A DNA stretch of 64,000 bases from Paraburkholderia fungorum (lineage in GTDB: Bacteria; Pseudomonadota; Gammaproteobacteria; Burkholderiales; Burkholderiaceae): positions 620,001-684,000 of the forward strand of contig NZ_CADFGE010000001.1 in the NCBI RefSeq assembly GCF_902833645.1, written 5' to 3'. A program made the position numbers and the translations under genes. The first letter of the stretch is position 1; each line of letters starts with the position of its first letter. Shown in pieces: positions 1 through 7,943 of the stretch. The notes below the pieces were generated by a model. That model was not told the DNA's origin, ran no database searches, and saw only the letters and a list, made by a program, of their open reading frames with translations.

Positions 1-1
1 T

Positions 2-757
2 CCGTTCCTGTTCAGTGCGGTGCTGTTGGTAATCGGGCTGCTCGGACGCGTACGGCTGCCTGAAGCGCATGAATTCGAGCAGATGAAGGCGACCCAGGCC
101 GTCGCACGTTTTCCGCTCGCCGACCTGTTTCGTAACAATCGCCGGGAAATCGCGATTGTCTTTATGGCACGACTCGGCGAAATCACGTGGTCGATCTTTG
201 TGCTGCTGTTTTCCGTCGCCTACGTCACCGTCCATCTGGCGCTGCCGCGCCAGGTGGTGCTCGCCGCGATCATGGCTGGCGCTATGCTGGCCGTCTTCAT
301 GGTGCCGCTGTTCGCCGCCCTGTCCGATCGCATTGGCCGCAAGCCGATCTACCTGGCTGGCCTGCTCGCGTGCGCGCTTTACGTCTGGCCGTATTTCACC
401 CTGCTGAACACGCGCGATCCGGCTCTGGTCAAACTCGCCATCGTCATTGCACTCGGTCTGATCCATCCGTTGATGTACGGCCCGCAAGGCGGTTTCTTTG
501 CCGATATGTTCGACGTCAAGGTGCGTTTTTCCGGCGTATCCATAGGGGCGATCGGCGCAATCATTGGCGGCGGCATCAGCCCGGTGATCTGCTCCGCGTT
601 GCTCGCCGCGCGCAATGGCGATCCCCTGTGGGTCGCGTGCTACGTCGCTGTGAGTTCGTTGATTGCCGCCAGCTTCGTGCTGCTTGCGCCGCGCAGCGGC
701 ACTGTATCGAACACGATTCGCGAGCCGGTTGCGCAATCGCAGGCTGGTCAGTCCTGA
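2..757 (+). CDS. MFS transporter, metabolite:H+ symporter-like (5' truncated)
   Basis: C-terminal part of a Major Facilitator Superfamily permease. The frame is open from the first bases of the window, so the real start lies upstream and about half of a 420-450 residue carrier is present. Visible are several hydrophobic helices and the MFS loop motif DRIGRKP between two of them, about 100 residues into the fragment. The style (AALSDRIGRKPIYLAG, then GPQGGFFADMF) resembles the MHS group (shikimate, proline/betaine, citrate carriers), which import organic acids or betaines with protons at the inner membrane. It ends 28 bases before a class II aldolase on the same strand, so the carrier may import that enzyme's substrate. 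Substrate unknown. Confidence 0.8.
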   Translation, partial: PFLFSAVLLVIGLLGRVRLPEAHEFEQMKATQAVARFPLADLFRNNRREIAIVFMARLGEITWSIFVLLFSVAYVTVHLALPRQVVLAAIMAGAMLAVFMVPLFAALSDRIGRKPIYLAGLLACALYVWPYFTLLNTRDPALVKLAIVIALGLIHPLMYGPQGGFFADMFDVKVRFSGVSIGAIGAIIGGGISPVICSALLAARNGDPLWVACYVAVSSLIAASFVLLAPRSGTVSNTIREPVAQSQAGQS

Positions 758-785
758 GTCATTATCCGAACACAAGGAGATTCCC

Positions 786-1556
786 ATGAGCGAACATGAC
801 AAATCGAATCTGAGCCGCGGCATCGCCGCGGAGATGGACCATAAGCTCGAGCAGGGCGCATGGGACGCCCGGCAAAAGCTTGCGCTGACGTGCCGGATGC
901 TCGCGCACGAAGGGCACTCCGAGACCCTCGCGGGGCAGATTACGCTGCGCGTTGGCGACGGTACGTTCCTGACGACCGCGATGGCGGTTGGTTTCGATGA
1001 AGTCACGCGCAGCAGCGTCATTCGTATCGACGATGAAATGCGTGTGATCGAAGGCGGTGGTATGGCTAACCCCGCGATCCGTTTTCATTTGTGGATCTAC
1101 CGGCGCCGGCCGGATGTCAACTGCATTGTTCATACGCATCCGCCGTATGTAAACGCCCTCTCAATGACGGGCGTGCCGCTTGAAGTCGCCCACATGGATG
1201 CGACGCCATTCTTTAACGACTGCGCTTTTTTGAAGGAATGGCCGGGACTGCCTATCGCGGATAATGAGGGGGAAATCATCTCCGGCGCGCTCGGCAATAA
1301 GCGGACGATCCTGCTGGCAAATCACGGATTTCTTGCGGCCACCTCCTCGATCGAGGAATCGGCTTATCTATCCGTGCTGATCGAACGCGCCGCGCGTAGC
1401 CAGATTCTAGCCAGATCGATGGGCCAGATCGTGAGTATCGATCCGGCGCTGGCGCAGGAATCGCACGATTTTCTGCTGCTGCCCAGCATCGTCAAGGCGA
1501 GTTTCGCGTTGTTCGGGCGGCGCGTGATCCGGCGCGAACCGGAGGTTCTTTTCTAG
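786..1556 (+). CDS. class II aldolase/adducin family protein
   Basis: Protein of 256 residues, close to the usual size for the class II aldolase/adducin fold. Known members are zinc enzymes such as fuculose-phosphate aldolase, ribulose-phosphate epimerase and HMG-type decarboxylases. The metal-site histidines are visible: HTHPP near residue 118 and a later NHG (LLANHGFLAAT) near 180. The start at 786 is chosen because AAGGAGATTCCC lies directly upstream; an in-frame extension to 663 lacks a ribosome site and overlaps the transporter gene. It is probably co-transcribed with the upstream MFS gene. The exact substrate cannot be read from the sequence; a sugar-acid or keto-acid phosphate is typical of the family. 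Confidence 0.85.
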   Translation: MSEHDKSNLSRGIAAEMDHKLEQGAWDARQKLALTCRMLAHEGHSETLAGQITLRVGDGTFLTTAMAVGFDEVTRSSVIRIDDEMRVIEGGGMANPAIRFHLWIYRRRPDVNCIVHTHPPYVNALSMTGVPLEVAHMDATPFFNDCAFLKEWPGLPIADNEGEIISGALGNKRTILLANHGFLAATSSIEESAYLSVLIERAARSQILARSMGQIVSIDPALAQESHDFLLLPSIVKASFALFGRRVIRREPEVLF

Positions 1557-1647
1557 GGTTTTCGTCGCTTTTGCCGGGCAGCGGGCTGCGCGATAATCGG
1601 ACGACTTACACCGGCACCACCCACAATGCCGCTTTCGGGAGTTTGTC

Positions 1648-2652
1648 ATGCGCACTGTCGACTTGCCGTACGCTCCGACGCTCTGCGAAATGCCCGCGCG
1701 CTGTGTCGACGAATGGAAGCTCTCACTCGACGACATTGTTACACCAGGCGACATTCTGCTTGCCGGCGGCAGGTCCGAGGGGGAAATCCGCGCAGGCCGG
1801 CTGATGGGCGGCGGGGTGCTGGCGACTGTGCAACTGGGGTTGTCGGAAGTGCGCCACGAAAGGGCACATCTGCAAAATCTCGTGGGCGATGACGTCATTG
1901 TTCTGATCGTGCTCGACGGCTGCGGCACGGTCACGCAGCAACAGCGCACGCTGCCTTTCAAAGCCGGCGACATCACTTTCCGGCGTGCACGCGTACCGTC
2001 GACGGCGCGCGTCGACAAGCCGGCAAAGTTTGTCATGCTGCGTCTGCCGATCACACGTCTTTTCGGTCATGGGATGTCGCGTTTTTCCTCGTTTGCACCT
2101 GCCTGCGCCAGCGGCGAATCGGGAATTGTCCTCACAGTGCACCGATTCATCGAATCGGTTTTGCCCTCGCTCGGGCAGCAGAACGCAAACACGGCGGCCG
2201 CGGCGGAGCAGTCGCTTGTATCGCTGGTGGCGGCGGCCTATCTGGAGTCGGCGGGCGATGCAAGCGCCGAATCCGCCCCGGGCGGTGCAAATCCTCTGCG
2301 ATGGTCGCAACTCTGCGCGTTTATTGCGTCGAATCTCCACGATCCGGAACTGGACGTCGAAGCATGCGCGCGGGCACTAAGCGTGTCGAAACGCTATATT
2401 CATAAGGTATTCGAAGCTAATGGCACGCATTATGGAAGGTTCGTGCTGGAATGTCGCCTGAGCCGAAGCCGTGACGATATGACGAATCCGCTCTGCGCCG
2501 ATTTGTCGATCGAACGCATTGCGTACAGAAATGGCTTTAACGACCCGGCGCATTTCAGCCGAAGCTTTCGTGCGCGGTTCGGTGCCACGCCAGGCGCATA
2601 CAGGAAGCTAAGCCGCAGCGCAGTCCAGGAAGACAGAAGCGGGGCGCGATGA
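1648..2652 (+). CDS. AraC family transcriptional regulator
   Basis: 334-residue regulator. The N-terminal two thirds resembles the AraC-binding-like sensor half (cupin-like, with FKAGDITFRRARVPS). The last 100 residues form the double helix-turn-helix of AraC/XylS proteins: first helix pair around LDVEACARALSVSKRYIHKVFE, second around SIERIAYRNGFNDPAHFSRSF, ending in the family signature FRARFGATPGAYRK. A GGGAG ribosome site precedes the ATG. It follows the aldolase gene on the same strand by 91 bases and may control the MFS/aldolase pair, which is inference from position only. Confidence 0.88.
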   Translation: MRTVDLPYAPTLCEMPARCVDEWKLSLDDIVTPGDILLAGGRSEGEIRAGRLMGGGVLATVQLGLSEVRHERAHLQNLVGDDVIVLIVLDGCGTVTQQQRTLPFKAGDITFRRARVPSTARVDKPAKFVMLRLPITRLFGHGMSRFSSFAPACASGESGIVLTVHRFIESVLPSLGQQNANTAAAAEQSLVSLVAAAYLESAGDASAESAPGGANPLRWSQLCAFIASNLHDPELDVEACARALSVSKRYIHKVFEANGTHYGRFVLECRLSRSRDDMTNPLCADLSIERIAYRNGFNDPAHFSRSFRARFGATPGAYRKLSRSAVQEDRSGAR

Positions 2653-2787
2653 AGATACCTGCCTGGCACTCGTTCGGGTGATTCGATCTTGTGCGCGAGA
2701 ATTTCGACGTTTCAGCGCCCCCGGCAGCCCCGGGTTTATTCCGCGACGTCCGCAATAGCTTGACGTGACCGATATCGGAGGCATGCC

Positions 2788-3171
2788 ATGCACGAAGAAA
2801 CCATACGTGAAGCGCTGAATGCACACTGGCAGGCATCGGCAGCCGGCGATCTCGACGCGGAACACGATATCTACGATGACGACGCCATCTGTGACTATCC
2901 ACAATCAGGTGAGCGAATCGTTGGGCGAGCGAATTTGCAGGCACTGCGGGGTCATCATCCGGATAAGCCGTCCGGTTTCGACGTCAGGCGAATTCAAGGC
3001 GAAGGCAATCTCTGGGTCACGGAATACAGCATCACCTATCAGGGGCGAGCGGCCTACACGGTCAGCATCATGGAGTTCCGCGACGGCAAAGTCGTTCACG
3101 AGACCCAGTACTTTTCCGATCCCTTCGAAGCACCGGCCTGGCGCAGCCAATGGGTTCAGAAAATCGTGTGA
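2788..3171 (+). CDS. nuclear transport factor 2 / SnoaL-like family protein
   Basis: 127-residue protein with the compact NTF2-like fold pattern: N-terminal helix with ALNAHWQASAAGDLD, the segment YDDDAICDYPQSGERIVGR, and later strands ending in FRDGKVVHETQYFSDPFEAPAWR. Family members include SnoaL-type polyketide cyclases and ketosteroid isomerases, and many are uncharacterised. The ATG has CGGAGGC upstream. It stands alone between the AraC regulator and the convergent SDR gene. No catalytic residue set lets me name a reaction. Confidence 0.8.
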   Translation: MHEETIREALNAHWQASAAGDLDAEHDIYDDDAICDYPQSGERIVGRANLQALRGHHPDKPSGFDVRRIQGEGNLWVTEYSITYQGRAAYTVSIMEFRDGKVVHETQYFSDPFEAPAWRSQWVQKIV

Positions 3172-3277
3172 AGTGGCGGCCGGCAATTGACAACATGCTT
3201 GCCGGCCACGACATCGCTAGCGCTTGCTGCAGAACCAGCGCGGCTCCTCTATCGCAAGCGCGTGTCGGCTCGCTCGC

Positions 3278-4051
3278 TTACTTGGTCGTATAACCGCCGT
3301 TGATCAGAATGGTCTGCCCCGTAATCCACCATCCGTCGCTGACCAGGTGGCGGATAAAGGGCACCACGTCCTCGATGTCGGTCAACCCTGTCGTGGAGAA
3401 CGGCGAGAGCGCGGCGGCGGTCTTGTGGTACGCCACCGCATCCGCGCCTTCGGCGGGATAGAAGAACGGCGTGTCCATAGGCCCCGGACCGATGGCCGTC
3501 ACGGAGATGCCGCGCGCGCCGAACTCCTTGGCTGCCGCGCGCGTGAAATGCTCAACCGGCGCCTTGGTGCCCGCGTAGGCTGCGTAAAACGGCGTGAATG
3601 CGCCAAGCAGCGACGTGACGAGCGTGACGATCTTGCCATTGTCGTTGACGTGCTTGCCGGCTTCCTTGAGAAAGAAAAACGCGGACTTGGAATTCACCGC
3701 CGTCATTTCATCGTACTCGGCCTCGGTGATGTCGACGAACGGCTTCTTCAACACCTTGCCTACCGTATTGATTGCGATATCAGGGCGGCCGACCGCGGCG
3801 ACAACATCCGCAAACAGCTTCTCGACCGCGCCGGCCGAGGTCAGATCGGCCTGGAAAGCGACGGCCGTGGCGCCTGCCGATTTGATCGCGGCAAGTGTCT
3901 CGTCCGCTGCCGCCTTCGAGCTCGCGCTGTTGTAGTGGATCGCGACCGCCCTGGCGCCCTGGGCAGCAAGATCCCGCGCAATCAAGCCACCGAGATTCTT
4001 CGCCCCGCCCGCAATGACGACGGTTTTACCTTTGATGCTGTGGTCTGCCAT
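3278..4051 (-). CDS. SDR family NAD(P)-dependent oxidoreductase
   Basis: Classical short-chain dehydrogenase/reductase of 257 residues, the normal length. The nucleotide loop is the variant AGGAKNLGG rather than TGxxxGIG. The catalytic Ser lies in VTSLLGAF and the Tyr/Lys pair in YAGTK (about residue 155). GPGPMDTPFF and the C-terminal GQTILINGGY are also typical. These enzymes reduce or oxidise alcohol/ketone groups in the cytoplasm; the substrate is unknown. It is divergent from a LysR gene and shares a 132-base intergenic region with a perfect inverted repeat, so the LysR protein is its likely regulator. Confidence 0.88.
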   Translation of the reverse strand: MADHSIKGKTVVIAGGAKNLGGLIARDLAAQGARAVAIHYNSASSKAAADETLAAIKSAGATAVAFQADLTSAGAVEKLFADVVAAVGRPDIAINTVGKVLKKPFVDITEAEYDEMTAVNSKSAFFFLKEAGKHVNDNGKIVTLVTSLLGAFTPFYAAYAGTKAPVEHFTRAAAKEFGARGISVTAIGPGPMDTPFFYPAEGADAVAYHKTAAALSPFSTTGLTDIEDVVPFIRHLVSDGWWITGQTILINGGYTTK

Positions 4052-4136
4052 GGTTCATCCCCAGTGCCGAAGCCGCCCGATGCAGCCTCTCATCCTGTTG
4101 GATGATATATTCCAGAAAAATCATTTAAACCTACTG

Positions 4137-4159
4137 TTTCTGACATCACTGGTCAGAAA
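4137..4159. promoter_or_regulatory. candidate LysR operator: perfect 8-7-8 inverted repeat
   Basis: TTTCTGAC and GTCAGAAA are exact reverse complements separated by 7 bases. The repeat lies between the divergent SDR and LysR genes, 24 bases before the chosen LysR start. Position and symmetry fit a LysR-type binding site controlling both promoters. Binding is inferred. Confidence 0.6.
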
Positions 4160-4183
4160 AGTCGAACAGTGGCGGGAGCGAAC

Positions 4184-5104
4184 GTGGATCGTATTGACCT
4201 GTTTCGCGTCTTCGCACGCGTTGTCGAATGTGCGAATTTCACGCGCGCGGCGGATACATTAGGTTTGCCTCGCTCGTCGGTATCGGCTGCGATCCAGGAG
4301 CTGGAGGGACGGATCGGCGCACGCCTGCTGCATCGGACCACGCGCAAGGTGTCGCCAACACAGGACGGCGCCGCGCTCTATGAGCGCTGCCTGCGCCTGA
4401 TCGCCGATGTCGAGGAGACCGAGAACCTGTTCCGGCAGACCTCGGTAGGGCCAGGCGGCATGCTGCGCGTCGATGTGCCGGGCCGTATAGGCCGGCTGAT
4501 CATCGCACCGGCGCTGCCGGAATTCCTCGTTGCCTACCCGAAGATCGATATCACACTCAGCCTGACCGATCGCACGATAGATCTCGTTGAAGAAGGCGTC
4601 GACTGCGCTCTGCGCGTAGGTAAGCCGCACGATTCCGGCCTGATCGCCCGCCCCATTGGCAATCTGCCGCTGATCAATGTGGCGAGCCCCCTCTACCTGT
4701 CCCATCACGGTACGCCTTCCACGCCCGGCGATATGGCGGCTCACCAGGTCGTTCAGTACGCGTCGCCTTCGAGCGGACGTATTGCGCAATGGGAATGGCT
4801 CGACGGCGAGACCGCGAGGACGGTGACCACGCGAGGCCGCGTGAGCGTCAACAGCGCGGAGGCGTATATCGCCTGCTGTCTTGCAGGACTCGGCTTGATC
4901 CAGATTCCCGCCTACGACGTGCAGCAGCATCTGCGTGCGGGCGAACTGATCGAGGTGATGCCTGAATACCGGGCCGCGCCCATGCCCATGAACCTGCTCT
5001 ATCCGCATCGGCAACATTTGTCGCGCCGGGTTCAGGTGTTCGCCGACTGGCTCGACGCGCTATTGAAAGCGCAGCTCGTTGGCGATTCGGGCGGAAGAAA
5101 ATGA
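4184..5104 (+). CDS. LysR family transcriptional regulator
   Basis: 306-residue LysR-type regulator. The N-terminal winged helix-turn-helix is clear (FTRAADTLGLPRSSVSAAIQ, then LLHRTTRK), followed by the periplasmic-binding-like effector domain with DLVEEGVDCALRVG. The GTG at 4184 is preferred over an in-frame GTG at 4169: GGGAG lies 5 bases before 4184, and MDRIDLF is the common N-terminus of this subgroup (the CrgA-like type). It is divergent from the SDR gene, which it probably regulates through the inverted repeat just upstream. Confidence 0.9.
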   Translation: MDRIDLFRVFARVVECANFTRAADTLGLPRSSVSAAIQELEGRIGARLLHRTTRKVSPTQDGAALYERCLRLIADVEETENLFRQTSVGPGGMLRVDVPGRIGRLIIAPALPEFLVAYPKIDITLSLTDRTIDLVEEGVDCALRVGKPHDSGLIARPIGNLPLINVASPLYLSHHGTPSTPGDMAAHQVVQYASPSSGRIAQWEWLDGETARTVTTRGRVSVNSAEAYIACCLAGLGLIQIPAYDVQQHLRAGELIEVMPEYRAAPMPMNLLYPHRQHLSRRVQVFADWLDALLKAQLVGDSGGRK

Positions 5105-5552
5105 AGCCGCCGCTCAGGTCTGCCCCCGTTGCTCAAGGATGCGGGTTGAACAGATGCGAATCGAGTTCGGCCATCTGCACAATCAACCGTTCCGAGGTGA
5201 ATGGATCGCCTCATAGGGCGACGAAACTATCGGGGGAAGCCGGCCTCCATAACGAACGAACCATCAGTCGATTCAATGCGCATAGACGCAAGGTCATTCG
5301 GACTACGGTCACAAGACGATCACGTGGGCGACAATTCGCAAAGCGCTTGCGAGGCAATTATTTGCCGTGACATCGGCGCCGCCTTAGGTCAAGATTTGTG
5401 CTTCGGCCGTGGCGATTGACTTCGACAGGTTGGTAAATTGAGGCAGACAAATGCGCGCGCTGCATAATCCAGATGATGCGGCGTGAAGCATCAAAAGTTT
5501 CAACGCCGGAACCTTGCCTGAGAGACGCGGTAAATATTTTATTCTGGAAATA
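5105..5552. other. intergenic region, no supported gene
   Basis: 448 bases between the LysR gene and the quorum-sensing kinase. Open frames here have no ribosome site or recognisable protein. The last 40 bases are AT-rich (AAATATTTTATTC, about 5531-5543), which could hold the promoter of the kinase/response-regulator pair. Confidence 0.5.
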
Positions 5553-6899
5553 ATGCACGCAACGAGAAACCCACCGCGGGGCGCCCGCACGTTGGTGCCG
5601 ATCCGTCTATTCGTTGCCCAGGTGTTCGCTCCTGCCCTGCGGAACCTGCAATACGTGAGCCGCCGGATGCGCCCGTTCTCGATCATTGCGATCGTCGGCT
5701 TCCCGCTTTATTACTACATCTGGCACGACCTCTTTCCGCAGCCGTACGAAAACCTGCCGCTGCGGCTGATCGGCTCCGCGCTGTTTATCCCGATTGTATT
5801 TTCCAACCGCTGGCCGTCGTGGGCGAAAAAGCTCATGCCGTACTACTGGTACGCGACAATCTTTTACTCACTGCCATTCTTTTTCACGTTCATGCTGTTG
5901 AAAAACAACGGCTCGAACGTGTGGGTCGAAAGTGCGCTGATCGCTGCATTCGTGATGGTGTTGCTGCTCGACTGGCTCATGCTGGTGCTCAACTTCCTGC
6001 TCGGTATTGCGCTTGCGTACCTCGCCTATTGGGCAACAACCGACGTCGTCAGTATGAACTCGTCGTACCTTGTTCATCTGGCGATTTTCTCGTTTGCGAT
6101 CGCGATCGGCGCCATCGCGAACTACGACACGGAGCGCATCCGGGTCGAACAGGAACGCGCCATGCTGGCGACCGCCGGCAGCATTGCTCACGAACTGCGT
6201 ACGCCGCTACTCGCCATTCGCGCCGGCGCCGCCGGCCTCGGAAGCTACCTGCCTTTGCTGCTCGAAACATACGGGATCGCTCAGGACAGCGGACTACGCG
6301 TGCCCAGGATCCGCTCCGTTCACCTTCATTCCATGGACGGCGTACTCTCCCGTATTGAGCAGGAGGCGGTTCATTCCAACACCATTATTGACATGCTGCT
6401 CGCGAACGCGCGGTTTACCGACGGGCACTCCCAACAGATCACGGACTGCTCGATCAGGCAATGCGTGGAGACCGCGCTCACCCGCTATCCGTTTCGCGAG
6501 GGAGAGCGGCAGCAGGTACTTACGGATCTCATCAACGACTTCACGTTCGAAGGTTCGAGCATGCTGGTAGTCCATGTGCTTTTCAACCTGCTGAAAAACG
6601 CGTTCCGCGGCATGGCGGATGTCGAAAGCGCCCTGATCTCGATCCGGCTTGCACCTGGCGCGCGCGCGAACCGGCTCCTCTTTCGCGATACCGGCGTAGG
6701 CATCGCGCCCCAAGTCCTTCCTCACATCTTCACGCGCTTCTATACGTCGTCGGCCGAAGCGGATGACGCTTCCGTCGGCACCGGCATTGGCCTCGCATTC
6801 TGCCGCGACGTCATGCGTGCAATGGGCGGCTCCATCGAATGTACCTCGGTCGAGTCTGTGTATACCGAATTTGTGTTGACCTTTCCCAAGCCATCATGA
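5553..6899 (+). CDS. membrane sensor histidine kinase, CqsS/LqsS-like
   Basis: 448-residue membrane kinase. About six hydrophobic helices lie between residues 40 and 190 (for example IIAIVGFPLYYYIW, IFYSLPFFFTFMLL, HLAIFSFAIAIGAIA), followed by a DHp/catalytic core. The phospho-accepting histidine is H213 in SIAHELRTP. The N box is NLLKNAF, G1 is DTGVGIAP, and G2 is GTGIGLAF. A six-helix sensor without an extracellular domain fits the kinases that sense alpha-hydroxyketone autoinducers (CqsS, LqsS, JqsS). Unlike CqsS it has no C-terminal receiver; that function is on the next gene, which overlaps it by 4 bases. The ATG at 5553 (GGAAA upstream) is chosen over a TTG at 5514. The nearby cqsA-like synthase supports the role. 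Assignment of the ligand is inference. Confidence 0.82.
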   Translation: MHATRNPPRGARTLVPIRLFVAQVFAPALRNLQYVSRRMRPFSIIAIVGFPLYYYIWHDLFPQPYENLPLRLIGSALFIPIVFSNRWPSWAKKLMPYYWYATIFYSLPFFFTFMLLKNNGSNVWVESALIAAFVMVLLLDWLMLVLNFLLGIALAYLAYWATTDVVSMNSSYLVHLAIFSFAIAIGAIANYDTERIRVEQERAMLATAGSIAHELRTPLLAIRAGAAGLGSYLPLLLETYGIAQDSGLRVPRIRSVHLHSMDGVLSRIEQEAVHSNTIIDMLLANARFTDGHSQQITDCSIRQCVETALTRYPFREGERQQVLTDLINDFTFEGSSMLVVHVLFNLLKNAFRGMADVESALISIRLAPGARANRLLFRDTGVGIAPQVLPHIFTRFYTSSAEADDASVGTGIGLAFCRDVMRAMGGSIECTSVESVYTEFVLTFPKPS

Positions 6900-7924
6900 T
6901 GGATACGATCAAACCCTTCTACTTTCCGACGACGGTCACGTTCGTCGACGACAGTTCGGCATTCCTGTCGAATCTGTGTCTGCAACTCGAACCGAACCTT
7001 GCGTTCCGGCTCTTCAGTTCGTCCAGAGAAGCGCTGCACTTCGTGAATCAACGCCCTCGTCACGGTGCGCCCGAGGAACAGATCTTCGCTCCGTACCGCG
7101 ATAGAACCGATGAGGACGAGGCTCACCAGGTCATCGCGATGAGCGTCGACGCGGTCCGTAATCAGGTGTTCGACAACGACCGTTTTCAGGCGGCGTCGGT
7201 TGTCGTCGTGGATTACGACATGCCGGGGCTGAATGGTCTCGAATTCTGCCGCCGCATAACGGACCCTGCTGTACGCAAGATCATGCTGACCGGAAAGGCG
7301 GACGAGCGTATCGCGGTGGAGAGCTTCAACGAAGGCATCATTCATCGGTTTATCCGCAAGCAGGACACATCGGCCGTCAGCGCCTTAAATCGCGCGGTGC
7401 GGGATATGCAGCATGCGTACTTCGACAACCGGTGCCAGTCCATTCTCGACACGCTGGTGACGTCGGAATATACGTTCTTGCGTGACGAAGCGATGGGTGC
7501 GCGGGTAAGAGAACTCTTTGAATCGCTCGGTATTGTCGAGCATTACCTTTCCTACTCGCCAAACGGGCTGCTCATGTTCGACAGCGCCGGCAAGTCCTAT
7601 CTGCTGATTGTCCACACGAACGAAACGCTGCGCGGTGTGCGAGAAATAGCCGAAGTACAAGGCGCGCCAGCGGCTTTTTTCGAAGCCCTGGACAGCGGTC
7701 GGAGCTTGCCGTACTTCTGGCAAACCAGCGGGTACTTCCCCACGGGCGGTATTGCGTGGGAAAGCTATATGCACCCGGCAACACAGTTTACGGGGCAACG
7801 GCCTTACGTTTATGCGGTGATTCCCAACCCGCCCGGGTTTGATCTGGGCCACGTGCTGAGTTACGACCGTTACCTCGAGTGGCTGGACCGCGACATACAG
7901 AAGACATGGAGTTCACTCACGTAA
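6896..7924 (+). CDS. response regulator, LqsR-like, with non-HTH output domain
   Basis: 342-residue response regulator. The start overlaps the kinase stop (ATGA), so translation is coupled. Receiver residues are visible: acidic pair D18/D19 (FVDDSS), phospho-acceptor D106 in DYDMPGLNG, T132 in MLTGK, and K155 in FIRKQD. The acidic pair and phospho-acceptor are about 87 residues apart where CheY-like domains have about 44, so an acidic insertion of roughly 43 residues sits in the receiver. Residues 170-342 contain no helix-turn-helix, GGDEF, EAL or kinase motif that I recognise. Lqs-type regulators are known to have an atypical output domain, and this one may be of that kind. It faces the convergent synthase gene 19 bases away. 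Confidence 0.8.
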   Translation: MMDTIKPFYFPTTVTFVDDSSAFLSNLCLQLEPNLAFRLFSSSREALHFVNQRPRHGAPEEQIFAPYRDRTDEDEAHQVIAMSVDAVRNQVFDNDRFQAASVVVVDYDMPGLNGLEFCRRITDPAVRKIMLTGKADERIAVESFNEGIIHRFIRKQDTSAVSALNRAVRDMQHAYFDNRCQSILDTLVTSEYTFLRDEAMGARVRELFESLGIVEHYLSYSPNGLLMFDSAGKSYLLIVHTNETLRGVREIAEVQGAPAAFFEALDSGRSLPYFWQTSGYFPTGGIAWESYMHPATQFTGQRPYVYAVIPNPPGFDLGHVLSYDRYLEWLDRDIQKTWSSLT

Positions 7925-7943
7925 ACTCCATGTCATGCCGCCA

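Noticed and set aside
5101..5370. 89-codon frame overlapping the LysR stop
   Set aside because: The ATGA overlap is suggestive, but the product has no fold-like pattern and no downstream partner.
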